DNA of 64,000 bases from Linnemannia schmuckeri (Eukaryota > Mortierellomycota > Mortierellomycetes > Mortierellales > Mortierellaceae): contig JANATG010000002.1 in NCBI GenBank assembly GCA_029449235.1, positions 2,542,001 to 2,606,000 of the forward strand. The letters are read 5' to 3'. Of the stretch, positions 44,061 to 58,336 are shown piece by piece (position 1 is the first letter of the stretch; every line of letters begins with the position of its first letter). The position numbers and the translations under genes are program-made. The notes under the pieces are model-generated. The model saw only the letters and a list, made by a program, of their open reading frames with translations. It ran no database searches and was not told the origin of the DNA.

Positions 44061-47000
44061 ATGTGGAAGACTCTTGTCGGCAAGTTTCAGCCCTTGCCCG
44101 CATCGTCGTATGCCGACCAGAACGAACGCGATCTCGAGCGGAGCTGGGACGAGCGCGACACAACAGGCCTCACCGGCGTTCCAGAGAACGCAACCTCCCC
44201 CGCCGAACTTGCCCAGTACGTCCTTCTCTTCTTTGTCTTGTTTAGTGACAATTTAACCCTTTCGCCTTGATGCCTTGGCCATTGAGAGCATGGCGCTGAT
44301 GGAAGGGGTCTGAGACCGGCCAAAGAACAAACGATCAACTCTTTCATTGCTGGATGGCATTGCTCTCTTTTTTTTTGGACTTTTGTGCTAACGATTAACA
44401 CACTGCTTTGTTCTCTTACTGTGCCCTTCGGTGGATAATAGATTGCGTTCAGCATTCTTTGCATGTATGGAGGCTGAGGACAACAAGGTACGGCAACGGG
44501 CGCAAGGAAATATCTGCGACAACTGCAATGAAAACGGCAACAACAACAAACAGAAGGACAATAAAACAATGAAGGAGCACTTGACTGCACTGGACAACAC
44601 TGTATTCTCTTCACACTGCCTTGTTGTATTCGACTCTCTCCATACACACAGACACACGGATAGAGAAAGAACGATAAAGCGGTTGGGCTGACTGGACCTG
44701 TTCTTTTTTTGCTCTGGACCTGCTCTTCTCTCACACCTCCTTCCCCGCTCCGACACTTTTTGGTTTTTTTAATAGAAACGTAACGCCCAGTTTCAAGCTG
44801 CTTTGCAGTTGTTTGCCTCTATCTTTGGGAGACAGGTCTCTGGTCAACTCGTCGCAGAAAGGTACTTCAACCAACATTGCTCAAGGAACAAAAAAGGCAG
44901 AGTTCGACCACAAACCATCCACCCACCACTTCAACCATATTGGCTTACTCACCGACACTCGACGACAACGTGTTGGTTGACAGCCGAAAGGGTAACCTAC
45001 CTGCCCCTTCGTTCTATCCTATTCCGGCCTGATCCAAGCAGAAAAAAACGATTAAGGATATACGCAATTGAGGTGGATACGACAATAAACTGCTTGGGAA
45101 AAGAGAGGAGGAGAGAGGGGGGTTGGCTTCCCGCGTGATGGGATCATGGAAGCCCTATTCAGAAGTCATTTTTTTCTGCGCAGACAAGCACCATCATATT
45201 GATCTCTCCATCGGGAAAAAAGAAAAATGACCGAACCCGATCAGGACGCCACATTGTCGGAATAGATTGGGCAGGGCTAGGCAGGGCTGGGTTCGAGGGA
45301 AATTGGATTGCATCGTGGACAAAGCAAACAGGGTGTAGTGAAAAGCGAAAAGGAGCAAGCATATGAACACATGCAGGCATGAACACTCAGACACAGAGAC
45401 ACAGGAATGCGCTGCATGCCTGTGGGAAGGGTGCGTGTTTATTCATGGCTGGATTTGCATGACTGAACCAAGAGTGTAAGGTGGGTGTGAAAGGGCAAAC
45501 AAAAAAAAAGGAAACTCAGGGTGTGCGAGCGACCGAGGCAATTGAAAGTCAGGGACAGTGGGCGATGAAAATAAAGGGAGAAGAGAGGAGCAACAGCCTC
45601 TCATATCCCCCCTTCTTGCTTCCCCTTCTTCCGTTCTTCCTTCCCCCTGTTTTGGCCATCAATCAAAATCATTGATCCTTCTTCTCGTATCAATTCAAAA
45701 CACCCACCAATTAAAATTTTTGCTAATAGTATCCATGATGTCAAGGCCTTCACTGCCATGGCGAGCGCACAACTTGTCAATGCAATCCTCGCCGTAGAAC
45801 AGCAATCTCTACCAAAGAGGAGGGCCAGTCTCGGTATGTGGTCCTCCATAATGGTCGTATCGAATGTAGTCCTATTCCTGCCAATTGGAGTTGTTAAAGA
45901 TGTCTGTGTTGCTAACTTTGAAGTCATTTGTCAAACGAAAATAGAGTATATGAAGATTTTGAGGAAAACGGAGACTTTCAATGCACTGAAAGCGATCGAT
46001 GTTCTCTCCAAAGCACCTGTAAGAATCAATGAAACAACGCGGCGATGGCAAGGTACGACGTGATTGTTACTCTGGAATGCAAATATCTGTAGGAATTAAT
46101 ACATTTCTTCTCTACAATATCATACCGTTAGGACAACTTGTTGGCAATTTTGGTGCAGCAAAAGGTGCATTCGGGACTGTTGGGCGTGTTTCTAACATTT
46201 GTTGAGTTCCCATCACAGGAGTTTGAGGAGCCTCTCAGCCAGAGCGTACCATCGATTTTGGTCATCTCGACCCTTACAAACGCATTGAAAAGGCTGCTCT
46301 GGAGGAAGCCCGTTATTTCAGTCTTAATCGAGAAGGACGAGCTCTACGGGCTTTTCGAGACCCTTGTTATTCAGAGGAATAAGATTGCAGGAGGGGACCC
46401 CGCAGAGCTATATATCTGGAAAGCAAGGTAACATATTAGCCACGGTCGATTTTACGCCACAGAATTGCGTTTTGTTGACATGAATGACTAGTTAAACCAA
46501 CAATTTGCTTACTACCGTACTAGGGTGATGGATGTGGTAGACTTTGTTGTAGAGACCACAGAGACGGATGTCATGCCATACCTTCACTCAAAGAACTGCG
46601 CCAGGCTGCTCTCAGATGCACTAAGCGAATATCTGGTTGACGGAAGCATCGACTCTGTACATCGCGAAGAGGGCATTCTGATCCTCCGTGTCATCGTCAA
46701 ACTCATTAAGGTGCGTATTTTGCGGTTTCTGCCCTAGCCTATCTTCGGGGGTTCGTGTGGTTGTCTGACTCACACCCACTGTTCCTCTTGCTCCATGGAT
46801 CGTAGAAATCCTCGCTAATGTCGAGTGTGCTGCTGGATGATTTCAAGGCCAACAGGATTTATGAGACATTGGCCATGCTCCTTGTGTCACCGCCCTTCGA
46901 TGAGGATATGCTCACCTTCAAAGTAAGTCTGCGTTGTACTGATCGTCGAGATGCTGTTTATGAAAGAAAGGGACGCCCTGTGTATTGACTTCCCACTTCT

Positions 47001-50000
47001 TCGCATATGTTTTAGTATACCATCACATCGCTCATCGAGGAGCTGGTGTTCATCGACAAGGAAGCATTACCACTACCAGAAGAAGGAACACCATATCAAC
47101 ATCAAGGTGCACTTTGGAGCCATATTTGAAGTGAGCAATACGTACGGTATACGTAATTTCCGATTTGAAAGCTAACCACTAAGGTTATCACACGTTTCCT
47201 TTGCCTCATAGACTTCGCACTTCCTGTTGTTGGTCCCGAGCATGGTAGGTTCATCAAATTCGTGCAAATACATGGTGGTATTTCCATCCCAATTGTATTT
47301 CTTGTAGTACCTAACGATTGTCCCCTCCCGCATGTGTAAAATAATAGCGGGCGCAGTCGTTCGTAATCTCGAAGCATGCCAAGTGCTAGTAACAGCTTTA
47401 TTATACCCCGACATTTCCAACATGACACTCCTACCAGCTGGCAATAAGGATCAAGATGCACCTCCAAGTCAGTTCTCGCTTACGGTGTTTTCGACTCTTT
47501 TGTCGATCATCCGCGATCACCCTATGAACTACTTCTTGCTGGAACGGCTCAACATTCTTTCCTATGCGATCGAGCGCCTTGACAGCTACCACCCAGATCT
47601 TCAGGTTAGCTTGACCGTTTTGTCCAAAAATTGGTTACTGTTTTGCTGAATGAACTATGGGTAAATGGGAATCTAATGACGAGTTTACTATTGTCGTCGC
47701 CATTAGCTGTCGGTCATGGAGTTGTTCACGTTCGTTCTCAAGGATCTGAACTATGTCCCGTTCAGAGATCTTGTCATTCTTTCTATTCACTTTCAGGGAA
47801 CGTCATCACCCAGGACTACAGCCCTTGTCTGTGACACAGTTGCCAACCTGCTCCAATCATCACCCAACTTCAAGGATGTCCTGCGTGAGGTTGGTCTGAT
47901 CGATATGTTTTGCAACATGCTGGAAGAACTCTCCATTGTTCTCCGCGAGACGTTTGGAAGCCCCCAATTCAACAACCGTCTCTCTGTCGTCGATTTCGGG
48001 AAAGCATTCAAGCCCGGAGACAGCCAGCATCAGAGAAAATACGGAATCGAAGTAGTGCACCACTTCAACAGCATCATGGCATGTCTCGTCGAACTTCTGC
48101 GGGGCAGTCGGAGTAACATTGCTCTCTTCCAGTCCACGTAAGCGCTTGATTTAGCTGCTAGGACATCTTCATAGTGGTGATACTACAGGCACCATTTTGG
48201 GTAAACAACTAACTTGTGTTCGCTTCTATCTTTTGTTGTAGATTCCGTGGCGACCTGTTTTCGCTGCTGCATTACAACGAGACAAGAGACGGGATCCTAA
48301 AGGTGATTGTTGTCCTTGTGGTGGAGAGCTATCGATTCTTTTTGGAGGACAGAGAAAACTCCACAGCGAGGTCGCCTCCCAATAGCTCTTCAAACTCGCT
48401 AGCAACCAAGGTTATGTCAGCTCCTTACCAGCTGACACAGCTCTGCGAGATCCTTCAGTCCCTCAACCGATACGACTTCAAGATGAAAATGGCTATTTTG
48501 AACGCTCTTAACCAAGTGTTTATCGAATGCGCGGAGCTCAAGGAAGTGTTCAGGGAGGGCGGAGGATATGTCTCGATCGTCTCGCTCCTGATTCGACTCG
48601 AGGACGCCTATCCCATGATCGACAAGTTTGACCAGCTCAACCTGCCGAAGCGCAAGCAAAGGAGAGACCCACAAACAGATGAGAGGATCCCGACCAAAGA
48701 GGATATGATCGAGTTGCTCACCAAGGTGTTTTCCGTCCTCTCGGAGTCCATGCGAGACCATGCTGGTAACAGCAGCTATTTCGAAGAGCACATCGGCTTT
48801 AGTTCTCTGGCGGATGCGCTGCAGTTGACAGGCGTCTTTGGACCCAAGGGCGATGCTCCCAGCATGTTTGGCATTCTCTTTTCGTTTGCGATTCAGAACG
48901 AATCGGTGCTACATATCTTCAACGATCCTGAGGAGGTTGAGCAAGCGCCAGAAATGGTCGCCAAGTGGCTTAATAGCCCCAAGATCTGTGTGCAAAACCC
49001 ACATGTTGTTCTAGGGATCTGGAGGATATGCATGGGCTTGCAGGACCAGGAGTCGCTCGCTTTCTGTGTCATGATGTCGCTCTTTGCGTTGTCGTGCGCC
49101 AACCGGAGAAACCAGGTCCTGATGGGACAAACCGGGATGTTGGACGAGCTCCTCAAGGCTCTCTTCGACAACCCACCGCTTCGGATCGAAAACGGCGCAG
49201 AGGATGACCAATCGATGGATGACAGCGGCAACGCCATGCGCGACATCATGATTCGACTTTCCAAACGACTGATCGAGATGGGCATGTCGTCGGTCGGTTT
49301 CCGCTATTTGATGGAGAAATTCAGCGCCACCAAGCAGATCTCCTTTGGCGAGTGCTCAGGCCTCTTGGACATGCTATTACACGGAGTAACCCACTCGCGG
49401 TGGCCAAGCTTTGTTCAGTTTGACGGATACAGTCGCCTGGACCTGCGGTCCTTGGGCTCCCACAGTTTTCCTCCCACGAACGGCTACACCTTCCTTGCAT
49501 GGCTCTGTATCGAGTCATTTGACGAGGAGCTGGCTATCCAGATCCTCGAGATCTCGGACGAGGACCAACGATGCTTTCTCAGTGTGCAGATCGAGCCCGA
49601 GAGCCACAAGTTGGTTGTGAGCGTGTCACACCATCACTCTGTCTCGTTCAATTTTTCGTTCGAGATCGGACGGTGGTATCACTTGGCCCTGGTACATGCC
49701 AAGCCAAAGATGACCATTCCTGGAGGGTCGCTTTCGGTCTACATCGACGGTATCCTTGGCGACAAGATCAAATGCGGCTATCTGAACTCTTCCAGCGGCG
49801 AAGTCAAGGGATATCTTGGCCGACACCAAAAGCCCAAGATGACTGCCAAGAGGGAAGGTTCAACGCTCTCCTGGAACTTGGGCCCTTGCTATCTTGTGGA
49901 TGAGCCTCTGGATGTGCAGATCATGGATGTCCTTTACAACCTGAGCCCACGTTACCACGGCAACTTCCAGGACTCTCTCGGCAAGTTCCAGACCTATGAG

Positions 50001-53000
50001 ACCTCCACCGCGTTGAATATCAACTTGGAGCTCGCTCGCCGTCGTTCTTCACCCAGCAGTCGTAACCACGAGGAGCAAGTTGCGTTGATGAACGCTATTC
50101 GTGGTACCATTGGCAACAGTATCCCAGAAGAGAAACTGGTCTTTGCATTCTCCGGAAGTAACCTCTTGGACAGTGCGGACACCAGGACAGTCGGCACAAT
50201 GGCGGGCATTCTTCAGAAGGACCAGTTCTGCAGGATTTTGTTCAACTCTGCGATCCCCAGGATTCAACGCGGCATCAACCCTTTGTCAGCTATCGGTATC
50301 CTGGTTGGCAACCCTCTTGTTGCTGCCCCTCGCGGACTGGACGACTCTATCTGGAAAGTTGGAGGCTGTGTCGTTGCCCTAAGGATCGTCGAGAGTGCTA
50401 AGGTAATTTTAAGTAGTCATAATTGGTTCATTCATGTATCTGAGGTAAAACGGTGATGCACTGCACTCATACATGAACTGCTACATTAATAATTTATAGG
50501 ACACGGCCACTCTTGAAAAAGCAGTCTTGTTGCTGGATCAGCTTATCAGATGCAGTTGGAGAAACTCTGAGGATATGGAGCGCATCTTTGGTTACGAGAT
50601 TCTGGGGTATATCTTGAAACAGAAAAAGGCATTGTTCTCGATCGAGATGATGAACACACTACTCAGTGTCGTTGGAATGGATTTGGAGTACCCAGAGTAA
50701 GTCTTTTCACCAGATATGCTCCTTAAAATCTGACCTGCTAAGTTAATAATGCTAACCATCATTTTATCGCTTCTCGCCTGTAGTGACTCTGTGATCACCA
50801 ACTCGTTCGCGTTCCGCCATCTGATGCTGGATATGGACATTTGGCGAAAGACCGACACTGAAATCCAGTTGCTACACTTGGAGCAGTTCAAGATCTTTTT
50901 GCAGCACAGTCATAAGTCGTCTCTCAACGTGAAGCGACTTAGCACCATGCGTAAGTTAATAGCTACAATTCATTCATCGCGAGATTCAGAAATGAAAGCA
51001 AGAACATTCACAACTAACCCGACTGTTTTGTTTTTTTGCCGGCCTGTACTAATACAGACGTGGTAAAGAAGATGCTGGCACCACTGCGCACAGGAAACTA
51101 CCCTGTTGTTCAGTTGCCTCACTATGTCGATGCCATGAAGACCGTCGTCTTCAACCACTTTTCAACGGAAACTGTCCGGAACTTGGCCACATTTCTTGTC
51201 TCAACATTAAAGCAGAGTAAGTTGCACCTACCTTCGCTTTTTTTCTGACACAGGTACTGGTACTTTTGTTTAAGAAGTCTTTTTCTGATAAATACGCTTT
51301 TGTGAAATACATGATCGTCACAATAGCTGTCCCCAACCGGTCCATGTCAGTCTCGTCGCAGAAACATACAGAGATCAAGGCGGAGGAATTGGAGGCGACC
51401 AAAGCGTCGCTCAACGTCGATATTGTTTTCGATCCCAAGGAATTTGTTGTTCCATTGACCCTTCGCCATGCTGCTATGGGCAATGCCATCATGGAGATGC
51501 TGGAGCAGATTCTTTGTGAGCGTGGAAATGTCGACTATGTCCACAAGTTTGCCACCACCATCACTAATAAGTGGACACTTCTCTTCATCGAGAACTCGGG
51601 CAATCCCTACGGCGCCGTTCTTTCAATGAGGATTTTGTGCCGTTTGCTGTACACCCAGGGTCCCAACTACCTCGCCAAGTTCAGGAACTCGTATGGATTC
51701 TTAGTCTTGCAGTCCTACATTCCTCAGTTCTGGAATGTCGTGCCCATGATTCACGTCGTTGTCTGCATTCTTCTGGGAGTGGATGTCTGTGATGTCCCAC
51801 TACGGGCACCTCTGGACAACGAGACGCTTCACATGCTATATGGTGACTCTATCGAGGCCACTGGCCGCGTTGTATGTCCCGACATCCTGCCCACTTTGAT
51901 GATCATGCTCAAGAACGGAGTTGCTGCTGCTGTTACCCCTGCTAACAGCAAGTCACGTGCGGATCAAGAGCGTGCTGGAAGAGTTGTGGAAACCTATCAG
52001 ACTCTGATCGACTTTTTCTCCGAGATGCAGTCGTCCTCCAGAACTTTCAAGGAGATCTTTGTTCGACAGGACTTTATTGACGACCTAGCGAGCACCTTGT
52101 TCCCGTTCATCTGTCACAGTGGCAAGGCGATGGCGGCTGAACTGGAGCTGGATTACTTGGATTCCGAGCCAGCTTCAGCCAGGACAACGACAGATTCACC
52201 TTCTTCCGCGACTGCTCCGCACACGAGTGATCCAGAGTCTGGAACAACTTCTGGAGCAAGACAAGCGTCGGGACGCACCTCCTCTCAGCATTCGTCCATG
52301 TCGTCCTTTGCTGCTTCTACTGATCCTACACTGGAACCCGAGTCAGCTTTGACGACAATCAGTACCCGATCTGAGTCTCCTCCTACCGCTGGTTCCCCTA
52401 CGGTGACGTTTGCAACCGTACTTGGTACGCCCACCGCCGCGACCTCGAGCCTTTCCTTGACGGCCGCTCAGGCGTCGTCTCTCCAGGTGTCGCAGACGTT
52501 CTCTGAAGGAACATTTAGAAGGACGGCTTCGAACATTAGTATGGGTCGCGTGCGAGATGTTGATCTCAAGATTGTGCAGGAACCCATCGCGTTGTCGCTT
52601 CTCAAGCTCATTGTCGTGATCTCCATCGACTCTATCCTTGATCCAGCTCTTCGGTCCATGACAGCCATTGATTTGTTGCTTCAGTCGTGCCCCCCAGCGT
52701 ACAAAGGTAAAGAGAAAAGAGTCAAAATTTATTTATTTTCACGTTGTCGATTGGTCAACCGAGTCAATCATGCTGATCTTTTTTTGAGTTTGAATTTAAA
52801 TTTGAATCATGCATTTGTAGATCATCAAATCTACTTCCAGAGCTTCTTGCTCGGACACGTTGTCATTGGTTTAGAGCACAACATTCAGGCGCAACCTGAG
52901 GTCTTGGCCGATAGTCGCGTCATGGCCAACGTGGTTCAGTTCTGCGAGCTGATAGTTGACCTCACTTGCCAGGGCTGGTTTGTTGGATCGTACCTCATCC

Positions 53001-56000
53001 AGTTTGATCTGATCGCCAATGTGCTCGAAATCATCTCGCCCGAATCGGCCACCGTTCCTTCAGCCACTCCTACTCAGCCATCTCGCCCAGACGCAGTCAA
53101 GACCCAGCTGACGTCTCTGCTGTACCGACTTGTGTGCTTTACTTTGGGACAGTGTCAGATCGGCCATGAAATTCAGACATCTAAGCTGGAAGCGCTCTTG
53201 GACAAATGCATCTACTTCCAGAAGATCCTTCTGAGCAACAGCCCCGGGGATGTTGAGTTCATGAAGTGTCTGATCCTTCACCTGTTCTCGTTCTTGCCTG
53301 ACGCTGATGCCAAAACGAGATCCAACATGATGATCCTCATCAAGCTCGTCTTCTTGATGCGCCCTATCGAGGCTTCTGGACTGTTGAAGCTCAGACCAAC
53401 AAACCCCAGTGATGACGAGGATTCCGCAGATGAAGGCTACAGTGCTCTTGTCGAAGGGGTAGGTTCGCAATGATAGTCGCATCTAAGCACCGGATGAATT
53501 AGCATTGTGTTCAACGCTAATTACATGCACTCGTGAAAATAACTAAGCCATTACTTTTCCTCTACGCTATACCATCTAGAACTATCCCGAGTTTGTCAGG
53601 TGGCGCACTGCTCATGCCCTCGAATTGGAAATGATCTTTATCGATTTCCGTAAGTCTTGGGATGCTATGATGTCGATTGAAACTCGCGTCGGTGAAGACT
53701 CACAGCGACAGCAGTACAACCGCAGAACTCAGAAACTGAAGCGACTCTTCCGTCGCCAACATCTCGAGCGCAACATTCTTCAGCAGTGCAAGCTCAGGAC
53801 GCTTAGCTGGACGCGCAGCATTCAGGAGATGGAAGAGGTCCGGTACGCAAAGTCGCTCCAGGATCTTGACGACCATGTTCGCTTTGTCAAGAACGAGTGG
53901 AAGAACCTGGTCCGTGACGTCTGCAGGAAGGGTGCTATTTGGGAAGAGAAGGATGGTGCCAGCGCACTCAAGCCCCCTACAAGATGGAGACTCGACTTCA
54001 CCGAGGCTCGGTCCCGTATGCGTCGCAAGCTACGAGTAGACGAGAGAAAGTCGGAGGAGCCCTACTTGCCAAAGCAAGGTGGATCCTCAGCCTCGATGGA
54101 TGCCAAGATTTCAAGCTTGAGCATTCCCAAGAATATCAAGTCGAGCCCACTGTCAGTACAAGTCTCTGCTCTGTCCAAGAGCCAGATCGACAAGCTAAAG
54201 GACGCCGACGTTGCATCTGTTGCATCAGAGGACAAACAAATGGAAGCAAAGAGTGATGTCGACAGTGCAGGCGAGAACGCCCTCGTCCAAGATACCGCCT
54301 CAACCTCCGGATCTGAGACCGCCACTGCTCCTGAGCAGGAGGAAGGATCGACGACGGAGAATGGCGAGTCCGTTACAGCTGAGGCAGATGACGACGATCG
54401 TGATGCCGAACCAGCTTTTGAGGAGGCAGCCAACCGTAAAATCCTTCGACTCCTTGAGGCTGGTGATGTGGTTTACGAGGTGTATAACATGAGCCGAGTC
54501 ACTGGACTGGACGCTGTTGAAGGCTTGCTTCTACTCTGCAAGCACAACATGTACCTCATCGACAACTACTTCCAGAAGACGGATGGCGAGGTCGTCGATA
54601 TCAGCGAGGTTGCTGACTCTGAACGAGACCAATACCTGCAACTGCTGGCCTCCAACAACCCGCCAGTCTCTCAGCCCGCAGCCGATACTTCAGAGGTTCG
54701 CCATCAGTGCAGGAAATGGCGTTTCGAGGACATTAAGGAGGTGCACCGCCGCCGCTACTTGTTGCGTAACGTCGCTCTCGAGCTGTTCTTTGTCGATGGT
54801 CGTAACTATCTGATCAACCTCAATCTTCAGCAGCGTGACATTGTGTACAACCAACTTGCCAGCCGCGTCGGATCGCTCGCCAACAACAGTCTTCAAGTTG
54901 GCGACCGTTCAGCCATGGTCGACCCCAACAACAACAACAACCAGACTCCCTCCTCACTCGGTTCGAAACTGGCCAACATTTTCGCCCCTTCGTCCATTGC
55001 GGATATCACGGCCAAGTGGGAGAAGCACGAGATTTCTAACTTCCAGTATCTGATGCACCTCAACACCATGGCAGGAAGGACCTACAACGATCTGACACAG
55101 TATCCAGTCTTCCCTTGGATTTTGGCGGACTACACCAGCGCGGAGCTCGATCTCACCAACCCCAAGACCTTCCGCGATCTCTCTCGACCCATGGGTGCCC
55201 AGACCCCTGATCGTGAGAAGGACTTTAACGACCGATACCACACATGGGATGGAGGTGATGACAGAATTCCGCCCTTCCATTACGGAACTCATTACTCATC
55301 GGCGATGATTGTGTGTTCGTACCTGATCCGTCTGGAGCCCTTCACTCATGAGTACCTGAAACTCCAGGGTGGCCAGTTTGACCATGCCGACCGCCTGTTC
55401 CACTCTATCGGAAAATCGTGGGTCTCGGCCTCGCAGAAGACCATGTCTGATGTACGAGAACTTATCCCAGAGTTCTTCTACCTGCCCGAGTTTCTGATGA
55501 ACGCCAACGCATTCAACTTTGGCACTTTGCAGACGACCGGCGAGCAGATTGATCATGTCGCATTGCCTCCTTGGGCTAAGGATGATCCCAAGGTCTTCAT
55601 CGAGAAGCATCGCGAGGCCCTGGAATGCGAGTATGTCTCTGCCCACCTGCACGAGTGGATCGATTTGATCTTTGGACATAAGCAGCAAGGGCCGGAATCT
55701 GTCCGTGCGGTGAACGTGTTCCATCACTTGTCGTATGAGGGTGCCATCGATCTGGATACCATTGACGATCCCATTCAAAAATCGGCGACCATCGGTATCA
55801 TCCACAACTTTGGACAGACCCCACGCCAGCTCTTCAAGAAGCCTCACGGTCCTCGTCTCCCACCCAACAGGGACCCACTGAGCCCTAACTACTACCATCT
55901 GGCTAGCCATGCCGAATACCTCACCCAATCCGTCATCCCAGTCAAAGGTAATACTTTCTTTCTTAACAGATCAAATTTACTTAGGTTGTTTTTTTTGTGT

Positions 56001-57573
56001 GCTTAGTTTCAGTCTCTGATATCTTTGCTTATTTTATGGTTATCGCTAGACATTGGATTGCCTGTAGGAGAAATTATTTACCAGGGCGACAAGGCCTTCG
56101 TGGGACATAGCCAACGTACATACGAGCCTTATGGATGCAGCAAGTATGTTGAATGGGGCTTCTCCGATAACTCAGTGCGTCTCTACCAAACAGAGACCAA
56201 CAAAGTTCTCGGCATCTTTGAGAACGTGCATCTGGAGGCGATTACTGGCGTCAAGTGGGCGGATGATCGCACTATTGTCACGACCTCGAGGGATACTGTT
56301 GTCTGTGTATGGAGGATCGTGCAGGGTCGCTCGTATGAGCTCAAATTGATGAAGTGTCTTCGTGGTCATCGAGAGACAGTTCATGCGGTGGCGATCTCGG
56401 TTGCCTACTCGATCATTGTCTCGGGCTCTGAGGACAAGTCGTGCATCATCTGGGACTTGAACCGTCTGGAATATGTGCGACAGTTGGGTCGACATGAGGA
56501 TGGTGTCAGAGTTGTGGCGATTAACGACGCAACGGGAGACATTGCCACTTGCTCTGGACCAGTGTTGAGGCTGTGGACTGTCAACGGAGACATGATCCTT
56601 CAAAAGTACACGACCCAGATTGGAGATCCCATCTTGGACTGTGTGTTTTACTCTGGAAAGACGGGAGAATGGTTGCCGAGGGAGATTGTGTTGACGAGTC
56701 ACCGCCGCGGTACCATCAAGGTCTGGGAGAAGGCCGTCATTGACGCCGAGTATCAGAAGACGACGGCGGGACAGGTAGGAGCAGGTCACCAGCAAGGCAG
56801 CAGATCCAGTGGCAGTAACAGCCTGTCGATCAGCTCGCTCCAGAGCTCTGAGGACTCGATGTCCCTTTCGACCGGCAACCTGGCGGTCATCCCTGCGACC
56901 GTCGTGGAGGAGAATGGCACGAAGAACGGCGGCCAGGAGGCTGGTGGTCTAACAGGGACAATTACAGCATCCGGACTCTCGATGTCGAACTTGTCGATTG
57001 CTGCCGGAGAAGATGACTCCCTTACTTCCGGATCACGAACCCGTCAGTCTTCTCAGGTCGTCGCCCTGACGGGCAGCGCCAAGTCGAAGAGCGCCAAGTG
57101 GGCTTTGCGACTCCGTCAAGCGTACACGTATGAGGATCGGTTGAGGATCGACGGCGGCGTCGTCCCCAACATTGTCTCCCTCTACATCTCCAGGTATGCC
57201 CTTGCCCTTGTTGCTTTTGCATTTGATCCATTCGTGATGTGCCCTCATCCTCACACATTGTTCTCACATATTGGTATATTTTTTCCTTAGTGCACGGAGA
57301 GCATTGTACACGGGTGATTCTCTAGGAAGGGTTCATGTTTGGGTTTTGCCTGATGGGAGCGGATGCACACATTGGATGCAGCCTGGCCGCGACACGGTCT
57401 GTGTGAACTGCCAGACGCGGTTCCCATTGCTCGAGCGGAGGTTCAACTGCAAGACTTGTGGAGGCGTGTTCTGTGGAACATGCACGTTCGTGCCGATTTC
57501 AGGCTTTGCTGAGAAGCAGGCGCGGTTCTGCTTTAGATGTTCCGGTGGCAAGCTGAAAGAGCTCATGGGATAG
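44061..57573 (+). CDS. WDFY3: WDFY3/ALFY-like BEACH-WD40-FYVE protein (about 3457 aa)
   Basis: A scaffold for selective autophagy or membrane traffic in its family. Twenty-one predicted exons keep frame: 44061-44215, 44442-44487, 44776-44861, 45730-45833, 45945-46018, 46132-46427, 46524-46710, 46806-46922, 47016-47106, 47212-47244, 47348-47604, 47707-48137, 48242-50402, 50500-50696, 50784-50950, 51058-51216, 51327-52706, 52821-53458, 53580-55947, 56050-57193, 57291-57573. Armadillo-like helices come first. A ConA-like domain (~1014-1212, WLCIESFDEELAIQILEI, RWYHLALVHA), a PH-BEACH (~2480-2630), BEACH (~2650-2957, ISNFQYLMHLNTMAGRTYND, YPVFPWILADY), WD40 repeats (~2983-3385) and a C-terminal FYVE-like finger (~3390-3457) follow. 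Order and length match animal WDFY3 (3526 residues). The finger keeps eight Cys but the HHC part of the basic motif is FNC (ERRFNCK), and WxxD is WMQP. The intron after exon 3 is 868 bp, far longer than the rest. Exon 10 (33 bp) is the least certain. Confidence 0.88.
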
Positions 57574-58166
57574 ATATGGGAAGGGAATGGTTGTGGTGTC
57601 GTAGAAGGAAGGGTTGATAGTATGTTGTTGTTTTTTGTAGTATTATTATTTTGTTCATAAAAAGAAGGAAAAATTTATCATATTGTATGGTGGTTGAGCA
57701 AAGTTGATGTTTGTGATCAGGGTTCAAAAAAGATCGGTCTTACTGTGAGGTTAAGAGGAGGACCGCCATCGCAGATGACAGTAGACGACAGCAATGTTAG
57801 AGCAGCGTCAGAGCAATGCCAGCGCGCTTTTTTCGATAATATTTCCTTGTTCATGCTTTGATTTTGCCAGGGCTAGCTTTGAAACGGCTGAGTTGGCTGT
57901 GAGTTGGCCATAAGTTTACCACGGATTTTTTGTTGCGGATTGGCTGGCGATTGGCTGGCTATGAGCCGCCGTCAATTCGATGGTGCGTCGAAGTCGCTTT
58001 CCAGTGGACTGGATGAGTTAAAGAGCCTAATGGCGTTGCAGTTTGTTGGCGAAGCTCTCTTATGGGATTCTGGGATGGGGACGAGAAATAGCAACAGCGA
58101 CAGAAACATTGGCCCAATGTTTATAGTTCTTCCGAGTGCACATGTATTGACTGGCCCATTCTGTAC
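57574..58166. other. 3' flank of the BEACH gene
   Basis: About 590 bp from the BEACH stop to the left end of the DIRS element. A TTATTATTTTGTTCATAA stretch near 57640-57660 may hold the polyadenylation site. No gene is supported. Confidence 0.45.
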
Positions 58167-58293
58167 CATTGTCTACGGTGCCATGTCCATATGTGTGTCT
58201 TCATTTTATTTTTTGAACCGACGAAAACTAACTAGAAAAAAATAAAAGGCTATGGATCCCTCCACCGGAAAATGCTCCTCACTTCTTTTTTCG
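58167..58293 (+). repeat. DIRS left inverted terminal repeat
   Basis: 127 bp ending in CACTTCTTTTTTCG; its reverse complement occurs at 62237-62363. The inner 91 bases are identical in the two copies. Confidence 0.93.
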
Positions 58294-58336
58294 TCGCTCT
58301 TCAGGAACTCATCCACAGCTTCGATTCCTTCCCTTC

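Noticed and set aside
43414..44270. Plus-strand frames of over 200 codons rich in Ser, Phe and Leu
   Set aside because: Compositional product of the pyrimidine-rich leader of the BEACH gene; they overlap the true first exon in other frames.
45280..45310. GGGTTCGAGGG resembling a Pol III box B
   Set aside because: No box A or cloverleaf fits around it.
54062..54433. Minus-strand Ser/Ala-rich frame
   Set aside because: Antisense of the disordered, acidic linker in the BEACH gene.
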